This document shows positions 1-8,636 of a stretch of 64,000 nucleotides of DNA, one piece after another. A model generated the notes under the pieces. The model searched no databases. It saw nothing but the letters and a program-made list of their open reading frames with translations, and was not told where the DNA came from. Position 1 is the stretch's first letter; every line of letters starts with the position of its first letter. The stretch is taken from NCBI RefSeq assembly GCF_000622225.1, contig NZ_JHWD01000008.1, forward strand, positions 174,616-238,615, written 5' to 3'. The stretch comes from Roseomonas mucosa ATCC BAA-692 (GTDB lineage: Bacteria > Pseudomonadota > Alphaproteobacteria > Acetobacterales > Acetobacteraceae). The translations under genes and the position numbers were made by a program.

Positions 1-1
1 G

Positions 2-2551
2 CCCATCCCCATGGCCGGCGTGCCGGCCCATGCGCACGAGGCCTATCTCGCCCGGCTGCTGCGGCGCGGCTACCGCGTCGCGCTCTGCGACCAGATGGAG
101 ACGCCGGAACAGGCCAAGGCGCGCAAGGCCAGCACCATCCGGCGGGAGGTGGTGCGCATCGTCACCCCCGGTACGGTGACCGAGGATTCCCTGCTGGAAG
201 GCGGCCGCCCCTCCTGGCTGCTCGCCCTGGCGGAGGGAGGGGGAGAACGCCTGGGCGCCGCCTGGCTCGACATCTCCACCGGCATGGTCTGCACCGAATC
301 CGTCCTGCCGGCCGAGGCGGCGACGCTGCTCTCACGGCTGGAGCCGGCGGAGATCCTGGCCCCGCCTGCCCTGGTCGCCAGCGGCGCGCTGGCCGGCTGC
401 GGCGAGCGGCTGCGCGAGACGGCCCCGCCCCGCGACCCCTCCCGCATCGCCCGCGCCGCCTGGGAGGTCGCCAGCCTGGACGGCTTCGGCGCCTTCTCGG
501 AGGAGGAGGTGGCGGCGCTGGCCATGGCGCTCGACTATGTGCGCGCCACCCAGGGGGGCACCCTGCCCCGCCTCGCGCCGCCGGAATGCTGCGGCGAATC
601 CCGCCTGCTGCGGATGGACGCTGCGACACGCCGCTCGCTGGAGATCCTGCGCTCCGAGCGCGGCGATGCCGAAAGCTGCCTCTTCGCCGCGGTGGACCGG
701 ACGCTGACCGGCGCGGGGGGGCGGGAGCTCGCCGCCCGCCTCGCCGCCCCGCTGGCCGAGGCGGAGCCGATCCGCGAGCGGCACGAGGCGGTCGGGTTCC
801 TCCTGAACGACAGCCGCCTGCGCGCCGCCCTGCGGCAGGGCCTGCGCGGCGCGCCGGACATGCAGCGCGCCCTGGCCCGGCTTTCGGTCGGCCGCTTCTT
901 TCCGCGCGACCTCGCCGCCATGGCCGAAGGGCTGGGCCGGGCCGAGAGCATCCGCCAGGCGCTGGACCGGGCGGAGGGCGTGCCCCTGCTGCTGCTGCGC
1001 GCGGCGAAGGCCCTGCTGCCGGGGAACTCCCCCCGGGCGGAGCTGGCCCGTGCCCTGGCGGAGGACCTCCCCTCCCGCTTCGAGGACGGCAACGCCATCG
1101 CCACCGGCTATGACGGGCAGCTCGACGGGCTGCGCCGGCTGCGCGACGGCGCGCGCGAGGCGATCCTGGAGATGCAGCGCGAGCTGGCCCAGGCCTGGGG
1201 CGTGGCCAGCCTGAAGATCAGGCACCACCAGCAGTTCGGCCATCTGGTGGAGGTCCCCGCCGCCGCCGGGGAGGCCCTGCTCCGCGCGAAGGCCCAGGAG
1301 GGGCCGCACGCCCCGATCCACCGCCAGACCATGGCCAATGCCCATCGCTTCACCTGCGCCGCCCTGGCGGAGCTGGACCGCAAGCTCTCCTCGGCGCGGG
1401 AGGAGGCGGCGCGGCGCGAGGCGCGGGTGGTGGCGCATCTGCGCCAGCTCTGCCTCGACGCCGCCCCGGGCATCGCCGCCGCCGCCACGGCCCTGGCCGA
1501 GATCGACGTGCAGCAGGCGGCGGCCGAGCTCGCCGCCGGAGGCGGCTGGTGCCGGCCGGAGATCTCGGAGGGCACCGGCTTCCGCGTGCGGGGGGCCCGC
1601 CACCCGGTGGTGGACGCCGCGCTGCGCAAGGCCCGGGGCCCGGCCTTCGTGCCCAACGACGCCGATCTTTCCCCCGGCCGCCGCCTCTGCCTGCTGACCG
1701 GGCCGAACATGGCGGGCAAGTCCACCTTCCTGCGGCAGAACGCGCTGCTGGTGGTGCTGGCCCAGGCGGGGCTCTTCGCCCCGGCCGAGGAAGCGCGGAT
1801 CGGGCTGGTGGACCGGCTCTTCTCCCGCGTCGGCGCCGCGGACGACATCGCCGGCGGCCGCTCCACCTTCATGGTGGAGATGAGCGAGACGGCGGTGATC
1901 CTGAACCAGGCCGGCCCCCGCTCCCTGGTGATCCTGGACGAGGTCGGGCGCGGCACCGCCACCTGGGACGGCCTCGCCATCGCCTGGGCGGTGCTGGAGG
2001 CGCTGCACGACCGGCTGCGCTGCCGCGCCATCTTCGCCACCCATTTCCACGAGCTGACGGCACTGTCCGGCAAGCTGCCGGACCTCGCCCCCGCCCGGAT
2101 GGAGGTGCGCGAGCACCGGGGCCGGGTGGTCTTCCTGCACACCGTGGCGCCGGGGGCCTCGGAGCGCTCCTGGGGCCTGCACGTGGCCCGGCTGGCCGGC
2201 GTGCCGCGCGCGGTGGTGGCGCGGGCCGAATCGGTGCTGGCGGCGCTGGAGGCCCGGGCGAAGGGCCTCGACCCACTGGAGGAGGAGCTGCCGCTGCTGC
2301 GGGCCGCTCGGCCGGACCCCGTGGACCCGGCACCGCAGCATTTTTCGCCGGGTGTTGCATGGGATGGGAGATTCCATACGGACCCGGAACCAGCGGCCCC
2401 GGACAAGGCCCTGCGCGAGAGCCTGGAGGCGATGGACCCCGATGCCATGTCCCCGCGCGAGGCCCTGGAGGCCCTCTACCGGCTCAAAAGCCTCGCAGGT
2501 GCAGCGGAGGTGACTGTCAAGTCGCCCCAGCCCATCCTATCTTCACGTTGA
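2..2551 (+). CDS. mutS: DNA mismatch repair protein MutS, 5'-truncated by the window edge
   Basis: Mismatch-recognition ATPase that binds mispaired bases and recruits MutL. The frame is open to the left edge and the first residues (PIPMAGVPAHA) match the conserved N-terminal mismatch-binding region of MutS, so the true start lies upstream and roughly 60-70 residues are missing. Visible features, numbered from the Met at base 11: Walker A GPNMAGKST near residue 563, Walker B DEVGRGT near 642, and ATHFHELT shortly after. The C-terminal tail holds the usual helix-turn-helix dimerisation segment (MSPREALEALYRLKSL). Its stop codon shares one base with the glnD start (TGATG), so the two genes are very probably co-transcribed. 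Identification is firm. Confidence 0.97.
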   Translation, partial: PIPMAGVPAHAHEAYLARLLRRGYRVALCDQMETPEQAKARKASTIRREVVRIVTPGTVTEDSLLEGGRPSWLLALAEGGGERLGAAWLDISTGMVCTESVLPAEAATLLSRLEPAEILAPPALVASGALAGCGERLRETAPPRDPSRIARAAWEVASLDGFGAFSEEEVAALAMALDYVRATQGGTLPRLAPPECCGESRLLRMDAATRRSLEILRSERGDAESCLFAAVDRTLTGAGGRELAARLAAPLAEAEPIRERHEAVGFLLNDSRLRAALRQGLRGAPDMQRALARLSVGRFFPRDLAAMAEGLGRAESIRQALDRAEGVPLLLLRAAKALLPGNSPRAELARALAEDLPSRFEDGNAIATGYDGQLDGLRRLRDGAREAILEMQRELAQAWGVASLKIRHHQQFGHLVEVPAAAGEALLRAKAQEGPHAPIHRQTMANAHRFTCAALAELDRKLSSAREEAARREARVVAHLRQLCLDAAPGIAAAATALAEIDVQQAAAELAAGGGWCRPEISEGTGFRVRGARHPVVDAALRKARGPAFVPNDADLSPGRRLCLLTGPNMAGKSTFLRQNALLVVLAQAGLFAPAEEARIGLVDRLFSRVGAADDIAGGRSTFMVEMSETAVILNQAGPRSLVILDEVGRGTATWDGLAIAWAVLEALHDRLRCRAIFATHFHELTALSGKLPDLAPARMEVREHRGRVVFLHTVAPGASERSWGLHVARLAGVPRAVVARAESVLAALEARAKGLDPLEEELPLLRAARPDPVDPAPQHFSPGVAWDGRFHTDPEPAAPDKALRESLEAMDPDAMSPREALEALYRLKSLAGAAEVTVKSPQPILSSR

Positions 2552-5355
2552 TGAAACTCTTCGGCGACAGCCAGGACACCGCGGCAGCCTGCTCCCCTGA
2601 GGACATGCAGGCCCTGATCGATGCTCTGCTTCCCCCGGCGGGCTCCGGCGGCGGGATGGAGGCGCGCACTCCCGTTCCCCGCGACGCCGCGCTGCTGCTG
2701 CTGCGCCGCCGCCTCGGCCGGGTGCAGTCCAGCGTGCAGGAGGAGTTCGAGGCGGGCGCCCTGCCCGGGCTGATCGCCGGCCGCCGCCTCGGCGCGCTGA
2801 TGGACGGGCTGATCCGCTCGATCCACGACTACAGTCTCGCCGTGGTGGGACAGGCGGAGGGCGAGCCCGCCTTCGCCCTGGCCGCCACCGGAGGCTATGG
2901 CCGCGGCGTGCTGGCGCCCTTCAGCGACATCGACCTGCTCTTCGTCTCCCGCCAGCCGCTGGGCGCCAGCGGGCAGCGGATGGTGGAGTTCATGCTCTAC
3001 CTGCTCTGGGACCTGGGGCTGAAGGTCGGCCACGCCACCCGTTCCATCGCCGAATGCCTGGAGGATGCGCGCGCCGACGCCACGGTGCAGACGGCGCTGC
3101 TGGAGGCCCGCTTCCTGTCCGGCGAGCAGCCGATCTTCGCCGAGTTCGCCGAGGGCTTCGCCACGGCCCGGCGGGAATGGGGCATCGGCCAGTTCTTCGC
3201 CGCCAAGCGGACGGAGCGGCAGCAGCGCCACAAGCGCTACGGCGACAGCCCCTATCTGGTGGAGCCTCATATCAAGGAGGGGCGCGGGGGCCTGCGCGAC
3301 CTCCAGACCATGTACTGGTTCGCCAGCTATGCCTTCGGCACGCAGAAGATGTGGCAGCTCGTCGGCAAGGACAGCCCGGGCGGCGGCCTGCTCACGGCCG
3401 ACGAGGCCCGCGCCTTCCGCCGCGCCTGGAGCTTCCTCTGGACGGTGCGCTTCCACCTCCACTACGTCACCGGCCGTGCCGAGGAACGCCTGACCTTCGA
3501 CCTGCAGCCGGTGGTGGGCGCCCGCATGGGCTATACCCGGCACGGCAAGCAGGACGGGGTGGAGCGCTTCATGAAGCACTTCTTCCTCACCGCGCGGGAC
3601 GTGGTGCGCCTGTCGCGCCTGCTGGAACCGGCGATCGAGCGCGCCACGATGGGGCCGCCGGCGCTGGTCCCCGCCGGCAGCCCGGATCTCGCGGCCGCCG
3701 GCGTGGCGCTGGCGGACGGCAAGGCGATCTTCGCCGCCGGCCACGACATCGCCGCCGACCCGGCGATCATGCTCCGCCTGCTCTGCGCCGCCCGCGACCA
3801 TGGGCTGGAGCTGCACCCCCTCACCCAGCGGGCGCTGATCCGCTCGGCCCGGCATGCCTCGAAGCTGCGCGACGACCCGGCGGCGGGGGACCTGTTCCTG
3901 AACCTGCTGACCGGCCCGCATTCCGCCCGCTGGACCCGCGTGCTGAACGAGGTCGGCTTCCTGTCCCGCTACCTGCCGGACTGGGCGCGCATCGTCGGGC
4001 TGATGCAGTTCGACACCTACCACGTCTATACGGTCGAGGAGCACACGATCGAGGCGCTGCGCGTCCTCAACGGGCTCGACGAGGGCGGGCTGGACAACAT
4101 CGCCCCCGTGGCCTCCGAGCTGATCGGGCAGATCCAGTCCCGCCGCGCGCTCTATGTCGCGACGCTGCTGCACGACATCGCCAAGGGCCGGGGCGGCGAC
4201 CATTCCGAGCTCGGCGCCGCCATCGCCCTCGACATCTGCCCGCGCCTGGGCCTGACGCCGGAGGAGACGGAGACCGTCTCCTGGCTGGTGCTGAACCATC
4301 TCCTGGTCAGCCAGACCGCCTTCAAGCGCGACATCGACGACCCCAAGACCATCCTCGACCTGGCCGAGGTGGTGCAGTCGCCCGAGCGGCTGCGCCTGCT
4401 GCTGGTGCTCACCGTCGCCGACATGCGCGCCGTGGGCCCCAAGGTCTGGAACGGCTGGAAGGCCACCCTGCTGCGCGAGCTCTACTGGCGCGTGGCCGAG
4501 GTTCTGGCCGGCGGGCTTTCCGTGCCGGAGCGCGACGTGCGCGTGGCCCGGGCCAAGCAGGCCGCCGCCTCGCTGCTCGCCGAATGGCCGAAGGAGGCGG
4601 TGGAACGCTTCCTGGGCGCCGGTTATCCGGGCTACTGGCTTTCCTTCGACGCCGCCACCCATGCCCGGCACGCCACCATGATGCGGGAGGCCGAGGCGAC
4701 CGGCGCCCCCCTGACGGTGCGTACCCGCGTGCTGGAATCCCGCGCCGTGACCGAGGTGACGGTCTATGCCGCCGACCATCCGGGCCTCTTTGCCCAGGTC
4801 GCGGGCGCGCTGGCGCTGGGCGGGGCGAGCATCGTGGACGCCCGCATCCACACCATGACCAATGGCATGGCGCTCGACACCTTCTGGGTGCAGGACGCCA
4901 ATGGCGGGATGCTGGAGGCGCCGCACCGCCTGGCCCGGCTCTCGGTCCTCATCGAGCAGGCGCTGTCCGGCCAGATCCGCCTGCTGAACGAGATCCGCAA
5001 GGTGCGGCGCGAACCCTCGCGCCTGCGCGCCGTGACCGTCCCGCCGCGCGTGGTGCTGGACAACCACGCCAGCGCCTCCCACACCGTGATCGAGGTGAAC
5101 GCGCGCGACCGGCCCGGCCTGCTGCACGACGTCACCACCGCGATCAGCGAGCAGGGGCTGCAGATCGCCTCGGCCCATATCACCACCTATGGCGTGCGGG
5201 CGGTGGACGTCTTCTACGTGAAGGACGTGTTCGGCCTGAAGGTGGAGAACGAGCGCAAGCTGGCCTCGCTGCGTTCCGCTCTGCTGGGCGCTCTCTCCCC
5301 GGTGGCGGAGCGGATCGCGGAAGGCCCCGTGGCGGTGGTGGGCGCCGCTTCCTGA
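2551..5355 (+). CDS. glnD: Bifunctional PII uridylyltransferase / uridylyl-removing enzyme GlnD
   Basis: Nitrogen-status sensor that uridylylates and de-uridylylates PII signalling proteins in response to glutamine. The product is 934 aa, normal for the family. The nucleotidyltransferase motif GGYGRG...FSDIDLLF lies at about residues 114-131, the HD hydrolase motif LLHDIAKGRGGDHSE near 537-550, and two C-terminal ACT domains, which bind glutamine, begin near residues 730 and 845 (ADHPGLFAQVAGAL and RDRPGLLHDVTTAI). The ATG at 2551 was chosen because it overlaps the mutS stop and gives the expected length. No PII gene or glutamine synthetase gene is in the window. Confidence 0.97.
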   Translation: MKLFGDSQDTAAACSPEDMQALIDALLPPAGSGGGMEARTPVPRDAALLLLRRRLGRVQSSVQEEFEAGALPGLIAGRRLGALMDGLIRSIHDYSLAVVGQAEGEPAFALAATGGYGRGVLAPFSDIDLLFVSRQPLGASGQRMVEFMLYLLWDLGLKVGHATRSIAECLEDARADATVQTALLEARFLSGEQPIFAEFAEGFATARREWGIGQFFAAKRTERQQRHKRYGDSPYLVEPHIKEGRGGLRDLQTMYWFASYAFGTQKMWQLVGKDSPGGGLLTADEARAFRRAWSFLWTVRFHLHYVTGRAEERLTFDLQPVVGARMGYTRHGKQDGVERFMKHFFLTARDVVRLSRLLEPAIERATMGPPALVPAGSPDLAAAGVALADGKAIFAAGHDIAADPAIMLRLLCAARDHGLELHPLTQRALIRSARHASKLRDDPAAGDLFLNLLTGPHSARWTRVLNEVGFLSRYLPDWARIVGLMQFDTYHVYTVEEHTIEALRVLNGLDEGGLDNIAPVASELIGQIQSRRALYVATLLHDIAKGRGGDHSELGAAIALDICPRLGLTPEETETVSWLVLNHLLVSQTAFKRDIDDPKTILDLAEVVQSPERLRLLLVLTVADMRAVGPKVWNGWKATLLRELYWRVAEVLAGGLSVPERDVRVARAKQAAASLLAEWPKEAVERFLGAGYPGYWLSFDAATHARHATMMREAEATGAPLTVRTRVLESRAVTEVTVYAADHPGLFAQVAGALALGGASIVDARIHTMTNGMALDTFWVQDANGGMLEAPHRLARLSVLIEQALSGQIRLLNEIRKVRREPSRLRAVTVPPRVVLDNHASASHTVIEVNARDRPGLLHDVTTAISEQGLQIASAHITTYGVRAVDVFYVKDVFGLKVENERKLASLRSALLGALSPVAERIAEGPVAVVGAAS

Positions 5356-5418
5356 TGCCCCCTCCCCCACAACCCGCACCCCCGCCCGGCGTTGTCCTCC
5401 TTTGAGGAGGCTTCATCC

Positions 5419-5685
5419 ATGGCCGAAGAGACCCTGAGCGAGGAATTCAAGAACTGGGGCGGCGGCACCAAGACCGCGCGCCCGTCCAATGTCGGGCCGC
5501 ACGACCCCAATGACGAACAGCACGACCCGAAGAGCAAGGGCGTGAACCCAGCCGACTACGAGCGCGAGACGGAGGATTCGGTCGCCGGGAAGCCGGGCGA
5601 GAAGAGCAGCGGCCCGGTGAATATCGGCGTCCGCCAGGACACGGCCGGCGAGGGTCAGAAGGATTCCCCGGGCGGGAAGGACTGA
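5419..5685 (+). CDS. Small acidic hydrophilic protein of unknown function
   Basis: An 88-aa protein that I do not recognise. A strong ribosome binding site (GAGGAGG, ending 8 bases before the ATG) supports this start over upstream in-frame codons. The sequence is rich in Gly, Asp, Glu, Lys and Pro, has no hydrophobic segment or cysteine, and looks intrinsically disordered (NVGPHDPNDEQHDPKSKG in the middle, DSPGGKD at the end). It lies 63 bases after glnD on the same strand and may be read through from it. The clear ribosome site and coding-like composition make it likely real. A stress or desiccation role is only a guess from its hydrophilicity. Confidence 0.7.
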   Translation: MAEETLSEEFKNWGGGTKTARPSNVGPHDPNDEQHDPKSKGVNPADYERETEDSVAGKPGEKSSGPVNIGVRQDTAGEGQKDSPGGKD

Positions 5686-5695
5686 TCGCGGGGCG

Positions 5696-5714
5696 AAGGC
5701 CCCGGCCGGGCCTT
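5696..5714. terminator. Short GC-rich hairpin after the small acidic protein gene
   Basis: AAGGCCC (5696-5702) and GGGCCTT (5708-5714) form a 7-bp stem with a five-base loop, 10 bases after the stop at 5685. No T-run follows, so it is only a possible terminator. Confidence 0.35.
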
Positions 5715-5758
5715 GCCATAGCCCCCTCGTTCACCGGAACCTGGATCGGGCTTTACCC

Positions 5759-5787
5759 CTGGGCGAGAGGCAGCGCCTCTCGCCCAG
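5759..5787. repeat. Solo hairpin of the dispersed multi-hairpin repeat family (copy 1)
   Basis: A perfect 13-bp inverted repeat with a three-base loop, between two convergent genes. Its core GAGAGGCAGCGCCTCTC is the same as hairpin E of the long repeat copies, for example at 52820-52842. No terminal inverted repeats are visible here. It could act as a bidirectional terminator. Confidence 0.7.
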
Positions 5788-5811
5788 AGCCGGACCGGGC
5801 TCCTGTCCGTG

Positions 5812-7101
5812 TCAGGCCATGTCGGGCTGACGGGCAAGGCGCGGCACCGGCGAGCGTGACAGCACCAGGAACTGCGCGGCGAAACCCAGCGACGAAGCCC
5901 AGAGACAGGCTTCCATGCCGCCCTGGCTCGCCAGCAGGGCCCCCAGTGCCGCGCCAAGCGGACGGGCGCCGAAGGTCGCCGTCACGATCGTGGCCGAGAC
6001 CCGGCCCAGCAGCCCGGGTGGCGTGACGGATTGCCGCAGGGTGGTGGTGGCGATGGTCCAGAGGATCGGCCCCGCGCCGAAAAGCAGGCAGGACATCCCC
6101 GCCAGCGCGGCGCCGGGCCAGGTGCCCGGCGGGCAGGCCAGGGTCGCCAGCATCAGCAGCGAGGCCAGCAGCGCCCCCAATGGCCCCAGGGCGATGGTCG
6201 CCCCGAAGGTCAGCCTGTGCATCAGCCGGGGCGCGACCACGGCACCCGCCACCATGCCTAGCCCATAGAGGCCCAGGGTCAGGCCGACTCCCCCGGCCCC
6301 CAGCCCGAGCCGTTCCACCGCATAAACCACATAGACGGCCTGGAGCAGGAACCAGGCGGTGTTGAACAGCGTCGCCGTGACCAGCACCGGGCGCAGCAGC
6401 GAATGCGACAGCACGAAGCCTGCCCCCTCTCGTAGCTCGGCCAGGGGATGGCGCCGTTTCCGCTGGCCCCTGCCCTGCCCCGTGCCGTCCGGCAGACCGC
6501 GGAGCAGCAGTGCCGCCAGCAACGACAGCGCCGTGGCCAGGGCATAGGCCGGCGCCGCCCCGGCCCAGCCTACCACCGCGCCGCCCAGGGCGGGACCGGC
6601 GGCAAAGGCGGTGCTGCGCGTCAGTTCCAGCCAGCGGTTGGCCATGGCCAACCTGCCGGCCGGCACCAGGGACGGCACCAGGGCCGGTGCGGCGACGCTG
6701 TAGGCCACCGTGCCGGCGGCCCCCAGGAAGCCCAGCACCGCCAGCCAGGGCAGGGTCAGCGCCCCACCGAGCAGCAGGAGCAGGATGACGAGCAGCGCGG
6801 CCGCGCGCAGCACCTCCGCCCCCAGCATGAGGCAACGGCGGGAGGTACGGTCCGCCAGTACCCCGGCGGGCAGCGACAGCAACAGGAAGGGCAATGTCTG
6901 TGCGGCCTGGAGCAGCCCGGTCTGTGTCGCTCCCGCCCCCAGCAGCAGCACGGCGGCGAGCGGCGCGGCGGACAGGGCGATCTGTTCGGAGAACTGGGCC
7001 GGAAGGCTGGACAGGGCGAGGCGCCGGAAGCCGGCGGGCAGGGGGCCGGAACGCTGGTCCGGGCCATGGCCGGGGTCATGGCTTGGGCGATGATCTGGCA
7101 C
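5812..7101 (-). CDS. Major facilitator superfamily transporter, EntS/drug-exporter type
   Basis: A 429-aa inner-membrane protein with about 12 hydrophobic segments. The loop after the second segment carries GVLADRTSRR, the MFS motif between helices 2 and 3. The overall pattern resembles the MFS_3/EntS group of exporters; the substrate cannot be read from the sequence. The start is GTG at 7101, preceded by AGGAGA about 10 bases upstream. A His/Asp-rich cytoplasmic N-terminus (MPDHRPSHDPGHGPDQ) precedes the first helix and could bind metal, but this is speculative. It is convergent with the small protein gene to its left. No regulator or siderophore gene is adjacent. Confidence 0.85.
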   Translation of the reverse strand: MPDHRPSHDPGHGPDQRSGPLPAGFRRLALSSLPAQFSEQIALSAAPLAAVLLLGAGATQTGLLQAAQTLPFLLLSLPAGVLADRTSRRCLMLGAEVLRAAALLVILLLLLGGALTLPWLAVLGFLGAAGTVAYSVAAPALVPSLVPAGRLAMANRWLELTRSTAFAAGPALGGAVVGWAGAAPAYALATALSLLAALLLRGLPDGTGQGRGQRKRRHPLAELREGAGFVLSHSLLRPVLVTATLFNTAWFLLQAVYVVYAVERLGLGAGGVGLTLGLYGLGMVAGAVVAPRLMHRLTFGATIALGPLGALLASLLMLATLACPPGTWPGAALAGMSCLLFGAGPILWTIATTTLRQSVTPPGLLGRVSATIVTATFGARPLGAALGALLASQGGMEACLWASSLGFAAQFLVLSRSPVPRLARQPDMA

Positions 7102-7212
7102 GGGTCCCGTGATCTCCTGGATGACGGAGAGGGACCCTAGGCGGCGGAGCGCCCGCCCCGCCTTCCGCCCGTTGCGCCCGCATCCGGAGCGTCAGCGGGA
7201 TGCGGCTGGTGG

Positions 7213-7671
7213 CTACTCCACCACGAAGACCGCGAGTTCCACCCGATCCGGCCGGCGGATGCCGGTGGCCAGGAAGAGAGGCCGGGTCAGCCAGGCATGC
7301 GCCGCGGCGGCGGTCTCGAAGCGTGGCGCCGTGCGGAAATAGACCTGCTCCGGTGGCACCGGCTCGCCCCGCGTGATGCGGGCCATGACCTCGGGCGGGC
7401 CATGCCGCACGCCGGTGTTCACGACATAGACGAGCGCCCCGTCATCCAGTTCCACCACATAGCGGGCCTCCAGCGTGGTGTAGCCGTCCGCCCTGATCAC
7501 CTGGAAATCCGCCCCCGCCGGCAGGATGCGGCCGGACAGGCGTGGCCCCCGGACCGAGCCGCCCAAGATCGGCACGACCCGGCGCAGCCCCTCGCCGGTC
7601 TCGCCCACGGCGATGGGCTCCCCCACCTCCACCGCGATATCGGCGACATGGTTCAGGGCGGGTGGCGTCAT
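7213..7671 (-). CDS. DUF3237 domain protein
   Basis: A 152-aa soluble protein with the pattern of the DUF3237 family: IAVGETGEGLRRVVPILGGSVRGPRLSGRILPAGADFQ early, then a YTTLEARYVVELDDGA strand pair, and YFRTAPRFETA towards the C-terminus. The family is predicted to form a beta-barrel-like fold and has no established biochemical role that I can name. The ATG at 7671 is preceded by AGGACAGG. It is divergent from the glutathione S-transferase gene, with a shared 165-bp upstream region. In other bacteria DUF3237 genes often sit in small catabolic clusters. Confidence 0.85.
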   Translation of the reverse strand: MTPPALNHVADIAVEVGEPIAVGETGEGLRRVVPILGGSVRGPRLSGRILPAGADFQVIRADGYTTLEARYVVELDDGALVYVVNTGVRHGPPEVMARITRGEPVPPEQVYFRTAPRFETAAAAHAWLTRPLFLATGIRRPDRVELAVFVVE

Positions 7672-7836
7672 GGTCCTGTCCTCGCAGGGGATGTTTCCGT
7701 CCCGCCGTCATCCGCCCGCCCGGCCCGATCCACAAGACGCGAGAACCGGGGTGCCCCCCCAAGGCCGGCACTTGGCGCCCACGCCGCTCAGGGGCAAGGA
7801 TGCGCCCTGGCAGGCCCGGCAAGGGAGACCATCCGA

Positions 7837-8469
7837 ATGATCCTGATCGGCCAGTACGATTCGCCCTTCGTCCGCCGCGTGGCGGTGGCCCTGCGCCTCT
7901 ACCGGCTGGGCTACGAGCACCAGCCCTGGTCCACCTTCGGCGATGCGGAGCGGCTGGCCGCCATCAACCCGCTGCGCCGCGTCCCCGTGCTGCTGCTCGA
8001 CGATGGCGAGGCGCTGATCGAGAGCGGCGCGATCCTGGACCACCTAGACGAACAGGCATCGCCGGACACGCGGCTGATCCACGCCTCCGGCGCGGAACGG
8101 CGGCGCATGCTGCGCCTCTGCGCCCTGGCCACCGGCCTCTGCGACAAGATGGTCAGCCTGATCTACGAACGCATCCTGCACGAGACGGTCTCGGAACGCT
8201 GGGTGGCGCGCTGCGAGGCGCAGATCCGCGACGTGCTCGCGGTACTGGAGGCGGAGCGGGCGCGCGAGCCCGCGCCCTTCTGGAACGGCGTGGCACCGGG
8301 CCATGCCGATATCGCCCTGGGCTGCGCGCTGCGCTTCCTCGCCGAGGCGCATCCGGCGATCCATGGCGACGGCGGCGCGTGGCCCAGCCTGGCGGCCCAT
8401 GCGGCGCGTTGCGAGGCACTGGATGCCTTCGCGGGCGTCGTGCAGGTCTTCGATCCGCCGAAGCGCTGA
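7837..8469 (+). CDS. Glutathione S-transferase family protein
   Basis: A 210-aa cytosolic protein. The N-terminal thioredoxin-like half (about residues 1-80) starts MILIGQYDSPFVRRVAVALR, has the cis-proline segment RRVPVLLLDDG, and then the glutathione gamma-glutamyl contact IESGAILDHLDE. The rest is the all-helical C-terminal domain with the conserved N-capping region GHADIALGCALRF. It probably conjugates or reduces with glutathione; the substrate is unknown. The ATG at 7837 follows AAGGGAGA by 8 bases, and upstream in-frame codons lack a ribosome site. Divergent from the DUF3237 gene. Confidence 0.92.
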   Translation: MILIGQYDSPFVRRVAVALRLYRLGYEHQPWSTFGDAERLAAINPLRRVPVLLLDDGEALIESGAILDHLDEQASPDTRLIHASGAERRRMLRLCALATGLCDKMVSLIYERILHETVSERWVARCEAQIRDVLAVLEAERAREPAPFWNGVAPGHADIALGCALRFLAEAHPAIHGDGGAWPSLAAHAARCEALDAFAGVVQVFDPPKR

Positions 8470-8476
8470 GCCGCGG

Positions 8477-8608
8477 CTATTCCGGCCAGGAGAAGCGGAT
8501 GTTGTTGTCGCGCAGCCCGGCCAGCACGACCTCGATGCCGCCGGAACGGATCATCCAGTCCAGCCGGTGGTCGCGGTATTCCCGCCGCTGGGGCAGGAAA
8601 AGGGGACG
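8477..8608 (-). pseudogene. Possible C-terminal remnant of an unidentified gene
   Basis: The minus-strand frame ending at the TAG at 8477 encodes a well-formed C-terminus (YRDHRLDWMIRSGGIEVV, then LRDNNIRFSWPE). It has much lower Ala/Arg/Pro bias than the surrounding shadow frames. No suitable start or ribosome site lies nearby, and upstream the frame runs into the dppF-like coding region, so it looks like the tail of a gene whose 5' part was lost. I do not recognise the family. It follows the last gene of the peptide-importer operon and may be a lost eighth member. Confidence 0.35.
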
Positions 8609-8636
8609 CCCTGATCCGATCCTCCGGGCGGGCTCC

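Noticed and set aside
332..2377. Long minus-strand open frame (681 codons) opposite mutS
   Set aside because: Antisense shadow of a well-supported gene in very GC-rich DNA; its composition (Gly/Arg/His/Gln-rich) is not protein-like and no domain is recognisable.
2476..5379. Long minus-strand open frame (967 codons) opposite glnD
   Set aside because: Antisense shadow; glnD on the plus strand has full domain support.
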